A stretch of 39,040 bases of DNA from assembly GCA_022772525.1 (NCBI GenBank), contig JALFAD010000067.1, positions 1-39,040 on the forward strand. The letters are read 5' to 3'. A program made the translations under genes and the position numbers. The DNA comes from Clostridiales bacterium (GTDB taxonomy: Bacteria > Bacillota > Clostridia > Oscillospirales > Oscillospiraceae). This document shows positions 1-7,531 of this stretch, piece by piece (positions within the stretch are counted from its first letter, which is position 1; the number at the start of each line of letters is the position of its first letter). Under the pieces are notes generated by a model, which was not told the origin of the DNA, ran no database searches, and saw only the letters and a list, made by a program, of their open reading frames with translations.

Positions 1-465
1 ATCAAGGAAGCTACTTCCGTGGTGTTCGTGGACTATAAGGGTATTACTGTCGCTCAGGATACCGAGCTGCGTAAGCAGTTCCGCGAGGCCGGCGTCGAGT
101 ACTCCGTCGTGAAGAACACCCTGACCAATTTCGCTGCAAAGGATTGCGGCTATGATTTCTCTGAGGTTCTGAACGGTACTACCGCTATGGCTTCCACCAC
201 CGGCGACCCCATCGCCCCTGCTCGTATCGTCTGCGAGTTTGCCAAGAAGAACAAGCTGAAGACCCTGTCCATTAAGGGCGGCATCGTGGAAGGCTCTGTC
301 CTGTCCGCTGACGACCTGAACGGCTTCGGTGAGCTGCCCAGCAAGAACGCTCTGGTCGCTTCTGTTCTGGGTACCTTCCTGGCACCTATCTCCAGCCTGG
401 CCTTCGTTCTGGATCAGATCCGGATGCAGAAGGACGGCTCCGCTCCTGCCGAAGCAGAAGCTTAA
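1..465 (+). CDS. rplJ: 50S ribosomal protein L10, 5' end missing
   Basis: This is the C-terminal part of L10, the anchor of the ribosomal stalk that binds 23S rRNA and the L7/L12 dimers. The frame is open from base 1, so the true start lies before the window; the first visible residues read IKEATSVVFVDYKG, typical of the L10 N-terminal region. The motif VKNTLTNFAA and the C-terminal helix segment ending FVLDQIRMQKDG, which carries L12 dimers, are recognisable. It ends with an acidic Ala/Glu tail. The L12 gene follows after 54 bases, the universal rplJ-rplL order. The autoregulatory leader that L10 usually binds lies upstream, outside the window. Confidence 0.97.
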   Translation: MKEATSVVFVDYKGITVAQDTELRKQFREAGVEYSVVKNTLTNFAAKDCGYDFSEVLNGTTAMASTTGDPIAPARIVCEFAKKNKLKTLSIKGGIVEGSVLSADDLNGFGELPSKNALVASVLGTFLAPISSLAFVLDQIRMQKDGSAPAEAEA

Positions 466-519
466 TCGCGTAACCCTGTAAAAACTTATTCTCTACACAT
501 AATTTAGGAGGAAATTAAA

Positions 520-897
520 ATGGCTAGTGAAAAGATCACTGCTCTGGTTGAGCAGGTTAAGGAACTGACCGTTCTGGAGCTGTCCGAACTGGTTCACACC
601 CTGGAAGAGGTTTTCGGCGTTTCCGCCGCTGCCGCCGCTGTTGCCGCTCCCGCTGCCGGCGCTGCCGCTGCTGAGGTCGAGGAGAAGACCGAGTTCGATG
701 TTATCCTGAAGAGCGCCGGTGCTTCCAAGCTGGGCGTTATCAAGGTTGTCCGTGCCGCTACCGGCCTGGGCCTGAAGGATGCTAAGGATCTGGTTGACAA
801 CTGCCCCAAGACCCTGAAGGAAGCTATCTCCAAGGAAGATGCCGAGAAGCTGGTCGCCGAGCTGAAGGAAGCCGGCGCCGAGGCCGAGATCAAGTAA
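520..897 (+). CDS. rplL: 50S ribosomal protein L7/L12
   Basis: L7/L12 is the multicopy stalk protein that recruits translation factors and stimulates their GTPase activity. The 125 residues are normal for the family. An N-terminal dimerisation domain (about 1-35) is followed by an Ala-rich hinge (about 36-53), then the C-terminal factor-binding domain with [29 protein letters not shown] and the closing [15 protein letters not shown]. The start is fixed by a perfect AGGAGG at 506-511, eight bases before the ATG. It is the second gene of the L10-L12 pair, and a strong terminator follows at 921. Confidence 0.98.
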   Translation: MASEKITALVEQVKELTVLELSELVHTLEEVFGVSAAAAAVAAPAAGAAAAEVEEKTEFDVILKSAGASKLGVIKVVRAATGLGLKDAKDLVDNCPKTLKEAISKEDAEKLVAELKEAGAEAEIK

Positions 898-920
898 GAT
901 ATCTCCTCTTTATCAGCTGT

Positions 921-949
921 GCCGCCGCCAGAAATGGCGGCGGCTTTCC
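921..949 (+). terminator. Rho-independent terminator after rplL
   Basis: A perfect 10-bp stem, GCCGCCGCCA with TGGCGGCGGC, closes a GAAA tetraloop and is followed by a short T-rich run (TTTCCT). It ends the rplJ-rplL transcript; the T tract is weak, so some read-through into the membrane protein gene is possible. Confidence 0.85.
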
Positions 950-975
950 TATTCATTTGAAGGAAAGGATTTCCT

Positions 976-1890
976 ATGGCCCTCGACTCTGCCCTTGCAA
1001 CCGTCGCCGGTCAGCTTCCCGGCGCTATGACTCAGGTATTGAATCAGGCAGCTTCCTACATTCCGGAAGAACTGAGCCGTGTAATCTGGCACGCAAAATC
1101 CTATCTGCCTGTTGAAATGGATCTGATGTCCGCCGCACAGTTTATGCTGTACTTTTCCGCCATCAGTTTAATTCTGGGCGTTATGGGACGGCTGGTGCTC
1201 GGAAAGCGGTCCAGTCTGAATTCGTCTGTTTCCTCCGCTATGGGCATTCTGTTCATCTATGCCCTGACGGTGGTTATCTACACCTTTCACCCCTGGAATC
1301 TGGACGCTCTGCTGTCGCCCCTGCCCTTCGCAACGTTTTCCGGGGATTATCTGATTCTTCTGCCCATTACGGACGTTCAGTTTCCGGCACTGTGCACACA
1401 GGTTTTGTCCCTTGTGGTTCTGGCTTTTCTGGTAAATCTCGTGGACACGATTGTACCAAAAGGGAAAAACCTTATCACCTGGCTGCTGCTGCGGCTGCTG
1501 ACCATGGGTGTCTGCATGGGGCTGCATCTGGTGGTAAACTGGGCCTTCCGTACCTACCTTCCGAACGTTCTGGTTACTTACGCACCCATGATTCTACTGC
1601 TGATTCTGTGCCTGTGCCTGCTGTCCGGCATCGTGAATCTTCTGCTTGGGATGGTCATTGCCGTAACGAATCCCTTTCTTGGCGCCATGTATACCTTCTT
1701 TTTCTCCAACATTGTTGGTAAACAAGTAAGCAAAGCCGTCTTTTCCAGCGCCATCATCTGTACCGTCCTGTATCTGTTGGATATCTTTGGCTATACAGTC
1801 ATCAGCATTTCCGCCGCTGCCCTGCTGACCAATATCCCGCTGGCACTGATCCTGCTGGTTTTGTGGTATCTCATTGGCAGCATTCTTTGA
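976..1890 (+). CDS. Polytopic membrane protein of unknown function
   Basis: I do not recognise the family. The 304-residue product has an amphipathic first 50 residues (LPGAMTQVLNQAASYIP, then SYLPVEMDL) followed by about seven hydrophobic segments, including near residues 52-72, 90-106, 138-158, 166-190, 198-228, 230-245 and 258-302. There is no signal peptidase site and no catalytic motif. A purine-rich site (AAGGAAAGGA, from 960) supports the ATG at 976. The organisation resembles small CvpA-like membrane proteins, but that is only a resemblance. The glycoside hydrolase gene starts 25 bases downstream on the same strand, so the two are probably co-transcribed. Confidence 0.8.
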   Translation: MALDSALATVAGQLPGAMTQVLNQAASYIPEELSRVIWHAKSYLPVEMDLMSAAQFMLYFSAISLILGVMGRLVLGKRSSLNSSVSSAMGILFIYALTVVIYTFHPWNLDALLSPLPFATFSGDYLILLPITDVQFPALCTQVLSLVVLAFLVNLVDTIVPKGKNLITWLLLRLLTMGVCMGLHLVVNWAFRTYLPNVLVTYAPMILLLILCLCLLSGIVNLLLGMVIAVTNPFLGAMYTFFFSNIVGKQVSKAVFSSAIICTVLYLLDIFGYTVISISAAALLTNIPLALILLVLWYLIGSIL

Positions 1891-1915
1891 TTCTTCCATC
1901 GATTGAGGCTTTTTC

Positions 1916-3085
1916 ATGAAGTTTTTCCCTGTTTTTCTTTGCTGTCTGCTTCTGGCAGGCTGCGCTTCCGGGTCTGTCCCGGTATCCGCAGCAACGCCGA
2001 CTCTGCCGGAAACACTGCCAACCGAAACCGTACCGGCAGATGTACCAACCGATCCGGAACCCCCGTCTGCTGCGCCTGCCCCCGTTGACCCGGTTCGCCA
2101 AATGATTTCGGATATGTCGCTGGAACAGCGGGTGGGTCAGCTGTTTCTTGCACGGTGCAATCCAGATACCGCTGTGGAGGATGTACGCAAATACCATCTG
2201 GGCGGGCTGGTTCTGTTTGGAAGCGACTTTGAAAATCAGACTCCGGATTCCATGCGTCAGACCATCGCCGACTATCAGGATGCCGCTGAAAAGCCCCTGC
2301 TGATTGCCGTAGACGAGGAGGGCGGAGATGTTACCCGCATCAGCCAGTTTCCCGCTTTCCGGGAAAAGCGCTTCTCCTCTCTGCGGAAACGGTATGAACA
2401 GGGTGGGCTGGAAGCGGTGCTGACGGAGGAAGAAGAAAAATGTCGGCTGCTGTCGGACTTGGGCATCAATGTGAATCTGGGGCCGGTGTGCGATATCACC
2501 ACGGAGCCGGAGGCTTTTATGTACAGCCGCTCCCTTGGACAGGATGCGCAAACGACTGCGGAAGTGACTGCCAGCACCGTGAATCTGATGAATGCTTTCT
2601 CCATAGGCAGCGTTCTGAAGCATTTCCCCGGTTATGGGAATAATGCAGATACCCATATCGGCATTGCCGTCGATACACGGGCACTGTCTGAACTGGAGGA
2701 ACAGGATCTGGTTCCCTACACCGCCGGAATTCAGGCGGGCTGTGGAGCCGTTATGGTGGGACACATTGTCGTTGAGGCACTGGATGCGGAATTCCCCGCT
2801 TCCCTCTCCCCTGCTGTTCACCGCTATCTTCGGGATAATCTGGAATTTACCGGCGTCATCATGACGGACGATCTGGTCATGCAGGCAATTACCGATCAAT
2901 ACGGTGCCGGTGAAGCCGCCGTTATGGCGGTTTTGGCGGGAAACGACCTGCTGTGTTCCACGGAATACGCTATACAGTATCAGGCTGTTCTGCAGGCCGT
3001 GTTGGACGGTCGAATTGACATTGATGTCCTGAACAGCGCTGTCCGGAATGTTCTGGAATGGAAAATCTCCCTGGGGCTTCTGTAA
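1916..3085 (+). CDS. Glycoside hydrolase family 3 lipoprotein (NagZ-like beta-N-acetylhexosaminidase)
   Basis: Predicted to remove N-acetylglucosamine from peptidoglycan fragments at the outer face of the membrane. A signal peptide with lipobox LAGC (residues 13-16) indicates lipid anchoring at Cys16, followed by a Pro/Thr/Ala linker to about residue 58. The GH3 barrel follows: DEEGG near 133-137, KHFPGYG at 235-241 with the histidine of the NADTH loop (His247; the NagZ-type Lys/His/His set), and MTDDL at 316-320, where Asp318 is the expected nucleophile. The length (389 residues) fits single-domain NagZ enzymes. The family can also act on other beta-N-acetylhexosaminides. A perfect terminator hairpin closes the unit. 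Confidence 0.92.
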   Translation: MKFFPVFLCCLLLAGCASGSVPVSAATPTLPETLPTETVPADVPTDPEPPSAAPAPVDPVRQMISDMSLEQRVGQLFLARCNPDTAVEDVRKYHLGGLVLFGSDFENQTPDSMRQTIADYQDAAEKPLLIAVDEEGGDVTRISQFPAFREKRFSSLRKRYEQGGLEAVLTEEEEKCRLLSDLGINVNLGPVCDITTEPEAFMYSRSLGQDAQTTAEVTASTVNLMNAFSIGSVLKHFPGYGNNADTHIGIAVDTRALSELEEQDLVPYTAGIQAGCGAVMVGHIVVEALDAEFPASLSPAVHRYLRDNLEFTGVIMTDDLVMQAITDQYGAGEAAVMAVLAGNDLLCSTEYAIQYQAVLQAVLDGRIDIDVLNSAVRNVLEWKISLGLL

Positions 3086-3091
3086 CGGCTT

Positions 3092-3132
3092 GCCGTATCT
3101 GTGAAAAATTCACAGATACGGCTTTTCTTTTT
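3092..3132 (+). terminator. Rho-independent terminator after GH3 gene
   Basis: A perfect 13-bp stem (GCCGTATCTGTGA with TCACAGATACGGC) around AAAAT is followed by TTTTCTTTTTT. The tract is long and convincing. Confidence 0.95.
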
Positions 3133-3156
3133 TGTGCTTGGTTATGCGCTTAACCT

Positions 3157-3185
3157 TTGACTTTTGACGGAAGCAACGGTAGAAT
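3157..3185 (+). promoter_or_regulatory. Promoter for MATE-LacI operon
   Basis: TTGACT (3157-3162), a 17-bp spacer and TAGAAT (3180-3185) form a good housekeeping promoter. The GGGAGG site at 3202 and ATG at 3215 lie just downstream, leaving only a short leader. Confidence 0.8.
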
Positions 3186-3214
3186 ATGCTCAGAAAGAAC
3201 CGGGAGGAATCCTT

Positions 3215-4558
3215 ATGAACCGAAACAGCAGCTTCTTCGCTTCCGTCTGCGCCCTGGCAATTCCCGTGGCGCTGCAATCCATGCTGCAAGCTTCTTTCAG
3301 CATCGTTGACCAGATCATGATCGGTCAGCTTGGCAGCGTCAGTGTTGCCGGTGTGGGCCTTGCCGGAAAGTTCGCTTCCATCTATTCGGTGATTGTGTCC
3401 GCTGTGGGTGTTGTCGCCGGTATCATGATCTCCCAGTATCTGGGTCAGAAGAATCGGCGGGAGGTGCGCAGAAGTTTCCTCGTGAATCTGCTGATCGCGG
3501 TGGGGCTTGCCGGGTTGTTTAGCCTGCTGTGCGGCGGATTTCCAGCCCAGATCATGGGCCTGTACACCACTGATGCTCCCATGCGGCAGGCGGCCGCGTC
3601 CTATCTGGCAATCCTCACCGCCACATTCCTGCCCATTGCAGGAGCCACACTGCTTTCTACCCTGCTTCGCTGCATGGAAAAGGCACAGCTTCCCTTATAT
3701 GCAAGCATCGCTTCCGCTGTACTGAACACCGGACTGAACTATGTGCTGATTTTCGGCAAGCTGGGGCTTCCTGTCATGGGTGCTTCCGGCGCGGCGATTG
3801 CCACCGTGATCTCAACGTGGGTCAATTTCCTGCTGATGCTCGCCATGCTGGGCAGTCACGGCTCATTCCTCAAAAAAGTCGGAGATTCCACTCAGAAGAT
3901 TGGGAAATTCAACCTGAAGCAGTATCTTTCCATGCTGCTGCCTATTCTGGTCTGTGAGTTCCTGTGGAGCCTTGGTGAGAACATCTACGCCGCGATTTAC
4001 GGGCATATGGGTACCGATGCCAGCGCCGCTATGACGCTGATAAACCCTGTCCAGTCCCTGGTCATCGGCGCGCTGTGCGGCCTGTCACAGGCAGCCAGCG
4101 TAATCATCGGCAAGAAACTGGGCAGCCGGGAGTACGACCAGGCTTACCGGGACAGCTGGCGGCTGATTCGCTATGGCTTATTTGGCGCTGTCATTCTCTC
4201 CGTGCTGGTAATCCTCGCCAGCCCCCTGTATGTGCAAATCTATCAGGTGGACGCCGAAGTAAAGCTGCTGACCCGGCAGATTTTGCTTGCCTATGCGCTG
4301 ATTGCCCCCTTTAAGGTGCTGAATATGATCGCCGGCGGCGGTATCGTCCGCAGCGGCGGCAAAACCAACTACGTCATGGTTGTTGATATGATCGGAACCT
4401 GGGTGTTTGGCGTACCTCTGGGACTGCTGTCCGCCTTTGTGTGGAAACTGTCCATCCCTTATGTATACTTCATTCTCTCTTTGGAGGAATGCGTCCGTTT
4501 CGCAATCACCGTTTTCATTCTCCGAGGAAAACGGTGGATGCAGAGTCTGGAGGGCTGA
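3215..4558 (+). CDS. MATE-family multidrug/sodium antiporter
   Basis: A membrane exporter of the MATE family (NorM/DinF relatives), expected to expel cationic drugs or metabolites using an ion gradient. The 447 residues contain about twelve hydrophobic helices in two repeated halves; SFSIVDQIMIGQLG near the start and the pseudo-repeat around ENIYAAIYGHMGTDASAA are typical MatE signatures. I chose ATG 3215 over the upstream in-frame TTG at 3164 because GGGAGG at 3202-3207 is correctly spaced for 3215 and the TTG lies inside the promoter. The stop is one base before the ATG of the LacI-type gene, so the regulator is coupled to the pump and may control it. Confidence 0.93.
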   Translation: MNRNSSFFASVCALAIPVALQSMLQASFSIVDQIMIGQLGSVSVAGVGLAGKFASIYSVIVSAVGVVAGIMISQYLGQKNRREVRRSFLVNLLIAVGLAGLFSLLCGGFPAQIMGLYTTDAPMRQAAASYLAILTATFLPIAGATLLSTLLRCMEKAQLPLYASIASAVLNTGLNYVLIFGKLGLPVMGASGAAIATVISTWVNFLLMLAMLGSHGSFLKKVGDSTQKIGKFNLKQYLSMLLPILVCEFLWSLGENIYAAIYGHMGTDASAAMTLINPVQSLVIGALCGLSQAASVIIGKKLGSREYDQAYRDSWRLIRYGLFGAVILSVLVILASPLYVQIYQVDAEVKLLTRQILLAYALIAPFKVLNMIAGGGIVRSGGKTNYVMVVDMIGTWVFGVPLGLLSAFVWKLSIPYVYFILSLEECVRFAITVFILRGKRWMQSLEG

Positions 4559-4559
4559 T

Positions 4560-5552
4560 ATGCGTATCCGCATCAGCGATATCGCCGAGGAACTGGGCCT
4601 CAGCACCGCCACCGTTTCCAATGTGATCCACGGCAAGACCCATAAGGTGTCGGACGAAACCGTGAAACGGGTGCAGGCCCTGCTGGAGCAGCGGCAGTAC
4701 ATTCCCAGCATGGCGGGCATATTGCTAGCCCAAAATGCGTCAAAAATCATCGGGGTATTTGTCAACGACCATGAAAAATATGAGGGCCACACTCTGGACG
4801 ATGCCTTCATCGCCTCCTCCCTCAATGCCCTGTCCACGGAAATTGAGAAACAGGGGCAATTTATGATGGTGAAAAAGGCAAAGCACCCGGAGGAGGTTCT
4901 GAAATTCGCCTCCATGTGGAATATGGAGGGGCTGGTAATGATGGGCTTCTGCGATCAGGACTATATGTACCTGCGAAGCCATATGCACATTCCCTTCGTA
5001 GTCTACGACGGCTACTGTAAAAACCCCCACGGCATCGTGAATATCACCATTGACAATTACGGCGGCGGTTTCCAGGTGGGGCGGTTGTTCCGAAAAAGCG
5101 GTCATTCCTCCGCAATCTGCATTTCCGACAATGAGACCGGCGTGGATCTGGAACGGATTAACGGATTCCGCAGCGGCTTTGGAGACGGTACGGCGGAGGT
5201 TATGGTCGTGCCCATGCGCAAAACAGAACGCCGACAGCTGTATCTCGAGCAGATCAAGCGGTTCCGCCGGGTTTCGGCAGTCTTTGCGGTATCGGATTAT
5301 TACGCCATCGACTTGATGCAGTTTCTGGGCGAGAATGGCATTTGTGTACCGGGAGACCTTGCCGTTGCCGGATTTGACGGGACGCCTATGAGCGAACTGG
5401 TTTTCCCCTCGCTGACCACCGTCCGGCAGGACAGTGGCCTGCGGGCAAAAACCGCCCTCCAAAAGCTTCGCCAATTACAGGAGCATCAGGAAACGCAAAC
5501 AACCGTTACGCTTCCTGTCACATTGGTGGAGCGGGCCAGCACGAGACGTTAG
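4560..5552 (+). CDS. LacI-family transcriptional regulator
   Basis: 330 residues: an N-terminal LacI helix-turn-helix (residues 3-48, ISDIAEELGLSTATVSNVIHG, then KVSDETVKRVQALL) and a periplasmic-binding-protein-like ligand domain with IIGVFVND, VYDGYCKNP and the C-terminal VPGDLAVAGFDGTPMSELVFPSLTTVRQD, which is highly characteristic. Such proteins bind palindromic operators as dimers and release or bind them on sensing a small molecule, often a sugar. ATG 4560 is preceded by CTGGAGGG overlapping the end of the MATE gene; longer in-frame starts would run through that gene. The ligand cannot be told from sequence; the pump is the obvious candidate target. Confidence 0.92.
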   Translation: MRIRISDIAEELGLSTATVSNVIHGKTHKVSDETVKRVQALLEQRQYIPSMAGILLAQNASKIIGVFVNDHEKYEGHTLDDAFIASSLNALSTEIEKQGQFMMVKKAKHPEEVLKFASMWNMEGLVMMGFCDQDYMYLRSHMHIPFVVYDGYCKNPHGIVNITIDNYGGGFQVGRLFRKSGHSSAICISDNETGVDLERINGFRSGFGDGTAEVMVVPMRKTERRQLYLEQIKRFRRVSAVFAVSDYYAIDLMQFLGENGICVPGDLAVAGFDGTPMSELVFPSLTTVRQDSGLRAKTALQKLRQLQEHQETQTTVTLPVTLVERASTRR

Positions 5553-5558
5553 AAAGGA

Positions 5559-5654
5559 TTAAAGGTCATCCGCGTCCTGCACCGGAGTTTCCGACCGGTC
5601 ACTGGGTTTTCCGGTGTAGCTGCCGTTGGGGTCTGTAATGATTTTCTTATTCAT
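5559..5654 (-). CDS. Small 31-residue protein of unknown function
   Basis: A short reading frame begins MNKKIITDPNGSYTG and ends PVQDADDL before TAA. It is preceded by an excellent Shine-Dalgarno sequence GGGAGGTG eight bases before the ATG, which is why I call it real despite its length. The product is hydrophilic and acidic at the C-terminus, with no signal or membrane segment. It is divergent from rlmH, with 92 bases between the two starts, and convergent with the LacI-type gene. I have a memory of similar short NGSYTG...PVQDADDL proteins annotated as hypothetical in clostridia, but could not verify this. No function is assigned. Confidence 0.65.
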   Translation of the reverse strand: MNKKIITDPNGSYTGKPSDRSETPVQDADDL

Positions 5655-5693
5655 GCGATTCACCTCCCAGCCTTATCTTTCCCAAAAACGGCG

Positions 5694-5722
5694 TTGCCTT
5701 TTCTCCTTGGGAATGGTAAAAT
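5694..5722 (+). promoter_or_regulatory. Promoter for rlmH
   Basis: TTGCCT (5694-5699), a 17-bp spacer and TAAAAT (5717-5722) with an extended TG two bases upstream. A GGAGG ribosome site and the rlmH ATG follow within 25 bases. Confidence 0.7.
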
Positions 5723-5746
5723 CAGGGTAAGGACAGGAGGAATTGT

Positions 5747-6229
5747 ATGTTTGATATCACACTGATCACCATGGGAAAGCTGAAGGAGCCGTTCTACATT
5801 TCCGCCGCCGCGGAATACGCCAAGCGGATCAGCGGCTACTGCAAATTTACGCTGATGGAACTGCCGGAAGCACGCCTGCCGGAGAATCCCTCCCCTGCGG
5901 AAATTGCAGCGGGACTTGAAAAGGAAGCCGATCTGATTTTCTCCAAAATTCCAAAGGGCGCCTGGTTCTGTGTCTTTACCCCGGAGGGAAAGCTCATTTC
6001 CAGCGAGGAGTTTGCCAAGCAGCTGAAAACCGTGAGAAACTCCGGGAAGAGCAGCGCCTGCTTTCTCATCGGTTCCTCCTTCGGGATAGCGCCCAGAGTG
6101 AAGCAGAGAGCGGATTTCAGGCTGTCCATGGGTCCTATGACCTTTCCCCACCATTTGGCCCGGGTTATGGTGCTGGAGCAGCTGTACCGGGCAGAAACCA
6201 TTCAGGCCGGTTCCAAGTATCATAAATAA
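5747..6229 (+). CDS. rlmH: 23S rRNA pseudouridine-1915 N3-methyltransferase RlmH
   Basis: A SPOUT-fold methyltransferase that methylates pseudouridine 1915 in helix 69 of 23S rRNA on assembled ribosomes, using S-adenosylmethionine. The 160-residue length is exact for the family. The knot region is visible: FLIGSSFGI (SAM-binding loop), then LSMGPMTFPHHLARVMVLEQLYRA and the C-terminal SKYHK. The start is set by ACAGGAGGAATTGT before the ATG. It is a single-gene unit with its own promoter and terminator. The gene is usually located near housekeeping genes rather than in an operon; nothing here is unusual. Confidence 0.97.
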   Translation: MFDITLITMGKLKEPFYISAAAEYAKRISGYCKFTLMELPEARLPENPSPAEIAAGLEKEADLIFSKIPKGAWFCVFTPEGKLISSEEFAKQLKTVRNSGKSSACFLIGSSFGIAPRVKQRADFRLSMGPMTFPHHLARVMVLEQLYRAETIQAGSKYHK

Positions 6230-6236
6230 TCGTCTG

Positions 6237-6278
6237 TCATTGCGGGCCGATGTGCGCACCGGCTCGCAATGATTTTTT
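6237..6278 (+). terminator. Rho-independent terminator after rlmH
   Basis: TCATTGCG pairs with CGCAATGA; an inner GGCCG/CGGCT stem extends it (one G-T pair), followed by seven Ts. Confidence 0.9.
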
Positions 6279-6315
6279 TGTATTTGAAATCAAGATCAAT
6301 ATATCTTTTTTCGCG

Positions 6316-6340
6316 AAGTACCTTGACAGATGAGGTACTT
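6316..6340. promoter_or_regulatory. Candidate PadR operator (inverted repeat)
   Basis: AAGTACC (6316-6322) and GGTACTT (6334-6340) form a perfect 7-bp inverted repeat with an 11-bp spacer that contains the -35 box of the PadR promoter. PadR proteins are dimers that commonly repress their own operon by binding such palindromes; assignment to this PadR is inference. Confidence 0.6.
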
Positions 6341-6351
6341 TGTGATAGGAT
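6323..6351 (+). promoter_or_regulatory. Promoter for the PadR operon
   Basis: Consensus TTGACA (6323-6328), 17-bp spacer and TAGGAT (6346-6351). The inverted repeat at 6316-6340 overlaps it, suggesting repression by occlusion of RNA polymerase. Confidence 0.85.
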
Positions 6352-6374
6352 GTGCTTGCAAAGGAGGGATGTGT

Positions 6375-6713
6375 ATGTCCATTGCCGGTGATCTGATCCG
6401 GGGCCACACCGACGCCATCATTCTGGCGCGGCTGCTGCGGGGCGACAGCTACGGCTATGAAATCAACAAAACCATCTCCACCCTTTCCTCAGGCAGGTTT
6501 GAACTGAAAGAAGCTACCCTTTACACGGCTTTCAAACGGCTGGAGGATCTGGGCTATATTACCTCCTACTGGGGATCAAGCGGGGCAGGAGCACGGCGGC
6601 GGTACTACACCATCACCCCGGAAGGCCGGGAAGCCTGTGCCCAGCTCATGCGGGAATGGGAGGAAACCAAAGAAATTATGGATAAATTACTGGAATCGGA
6701 GGAAAGATTATGA
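6375..6713 (+). CDS. PadR-family transcriptional regulator
   Basis: A 112-residue winged-helix repressor. After a short lead (GDLIRGHTDAIILARLLRGDSYGYEI) the PadR winged helix is plain: ELKEATLYTAFKRLEDLGYI and then RRRYYTITPEGREACAQ forming the wing and dimerisation helix. I chose ATG 6375 because AAGGAGGG at 6361-6368 is correctly spaced; an in-frame ATG at 6369 is too close to the site. The stop overlaps the next start by ATGA, so regulator and HAAS-type membrane protein are translated together. PadR genes of this type typically repress a following HAAS/DUF4097 envelope cassette. Confidence 0.94.
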   Translation: MSIAGDLIRGHTDAIILARLLRGDSYGYEINKTISTLSSGRFELKEATLYTAFKRLEDLGYITSYWGSSGAGARRRYYTITPEGREACAQLMREWEETKEIMDKLLESEERL

Positions 6714-7531
6714 GAGATCAGCTCATTCAATATGTTTCGCTTCTCTTCGCGGGAGCGGAGAACTGTGAGGACACCAAGCAGGAAATTCTGCAAAACACCC
6801 TTGACCGCTATGATGACCTGATTGCGGAGGGAAAAACCCCGGAGGCCGCCTACCGGCTGGCCATCACCGGCATCGGAGACATCAATGAAATTCTGGGCAG
6901 AAAAGATACCGTTCTGCCCGCCGCCCCGGCTGCCGCAGAGCAGAGGGAAACAGACACTCCCACAAAAAAGCTGCTGCGGGCCATTGCCGTGGGACTGTAT
7001 ATCCTGTGCCCTCTGCCCCTGTTCGTTCTTGGAAATATGGGAATGGGTGTCTTCGGTCTGTGCGGGCTGCTGTGCTTTGTCGCGGTTGCCACCGTGCTGA
7101 TGATTCTGGGCGCAAAGAAATCCGGAAACAGCTCCAATAAAAAAGAGGACGATGACGAGCCGAAGTCCGAGCTGGGCAAAAGCGTCAGCAGTCTCATCTG
7201 GGCCGTGGGTCTGGCGGTGTATCTGATCGTCAGCTTTCTGACTATGGCGTGGCACATTACCTGGGTCATCTTCCCCATTCTGGGCGCCATCAACGCGCTG
7301 GCCTGCGCCTTGATTCCCGCCGAGAGCCCTTCCGCCGCCCAGAGAAACAACCGCCTGAGAAAGGGCATCAACGGCATGATCTGGGCCATCGGCCTTGCCC
7401 TGTATTTCATCATCAGCTTCGCCACCATGGCCTGGTACATCACCTGGGTCATCTTCCCCATCATCGGGGCCGTGCAGGGGCTGGTGCGGGCCATTCTGGA
7501 TCTAAAGGAGGCAGTTAACAATGAAGCGTAA
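6710..7531 (+). CDS. HAAS-domain (DUF1700-like) membrane protein with duplicated transmembrane unit
   Basis: 273 residues. The N-terminal 65 residues (RDQLIQYVSLLFAGAE, then ILQNTLDRYDDLIAEGKTPEAAYRLAITGIGDINEILG) match the HAAS/permease-prefix domain usually found next to PadR regulators. Hydrophobic segments at about 92-110 and 112-133 are followed by a charged loop (NKKEDDDEPKSE) and two copies of a membrane hairpin at 158-201 and 219-262, each with the string MAW-x-ITWVIFPI. The copies are about 26/45 identical with a 61-residue period. The start overlaps PadR by four bases, and the end overlaps the next gene by 11. Likely an envelope-stress or membrane signalling component; precise role unknown. 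Confidence 0.88.
   Translation: MRDQLIQYVSLLFAGAENCEDTKQEILQNTLDRYDDLIAEGKTPEAAYRLAITGIGDINEILGRKDTVLPAAPAAAEQRETDTPTKKLLRAIAVGLYILCPLPLFVLGNMGMGVFGLCGLLCFVAVATVLMILGAKKSGNSSNKKEDDDEPKSELGKSVSSLIWAVGLAVYLIVSFLTMAWHITWVIFPILGAINALACALIPAESPSAAQRNNRLRKGINGMIWAIGLALYFIISFATMAWYITWVIFPIIGAVQGLVRAILDLKEAVNNEA

Noticed and set aside
3164-3214. TTG start extending the MATE protein by 17 residues
   Set aside because: The TTG lies inside the promoter (between -35 and -10); ATG 3215 has a proper ribosome site.
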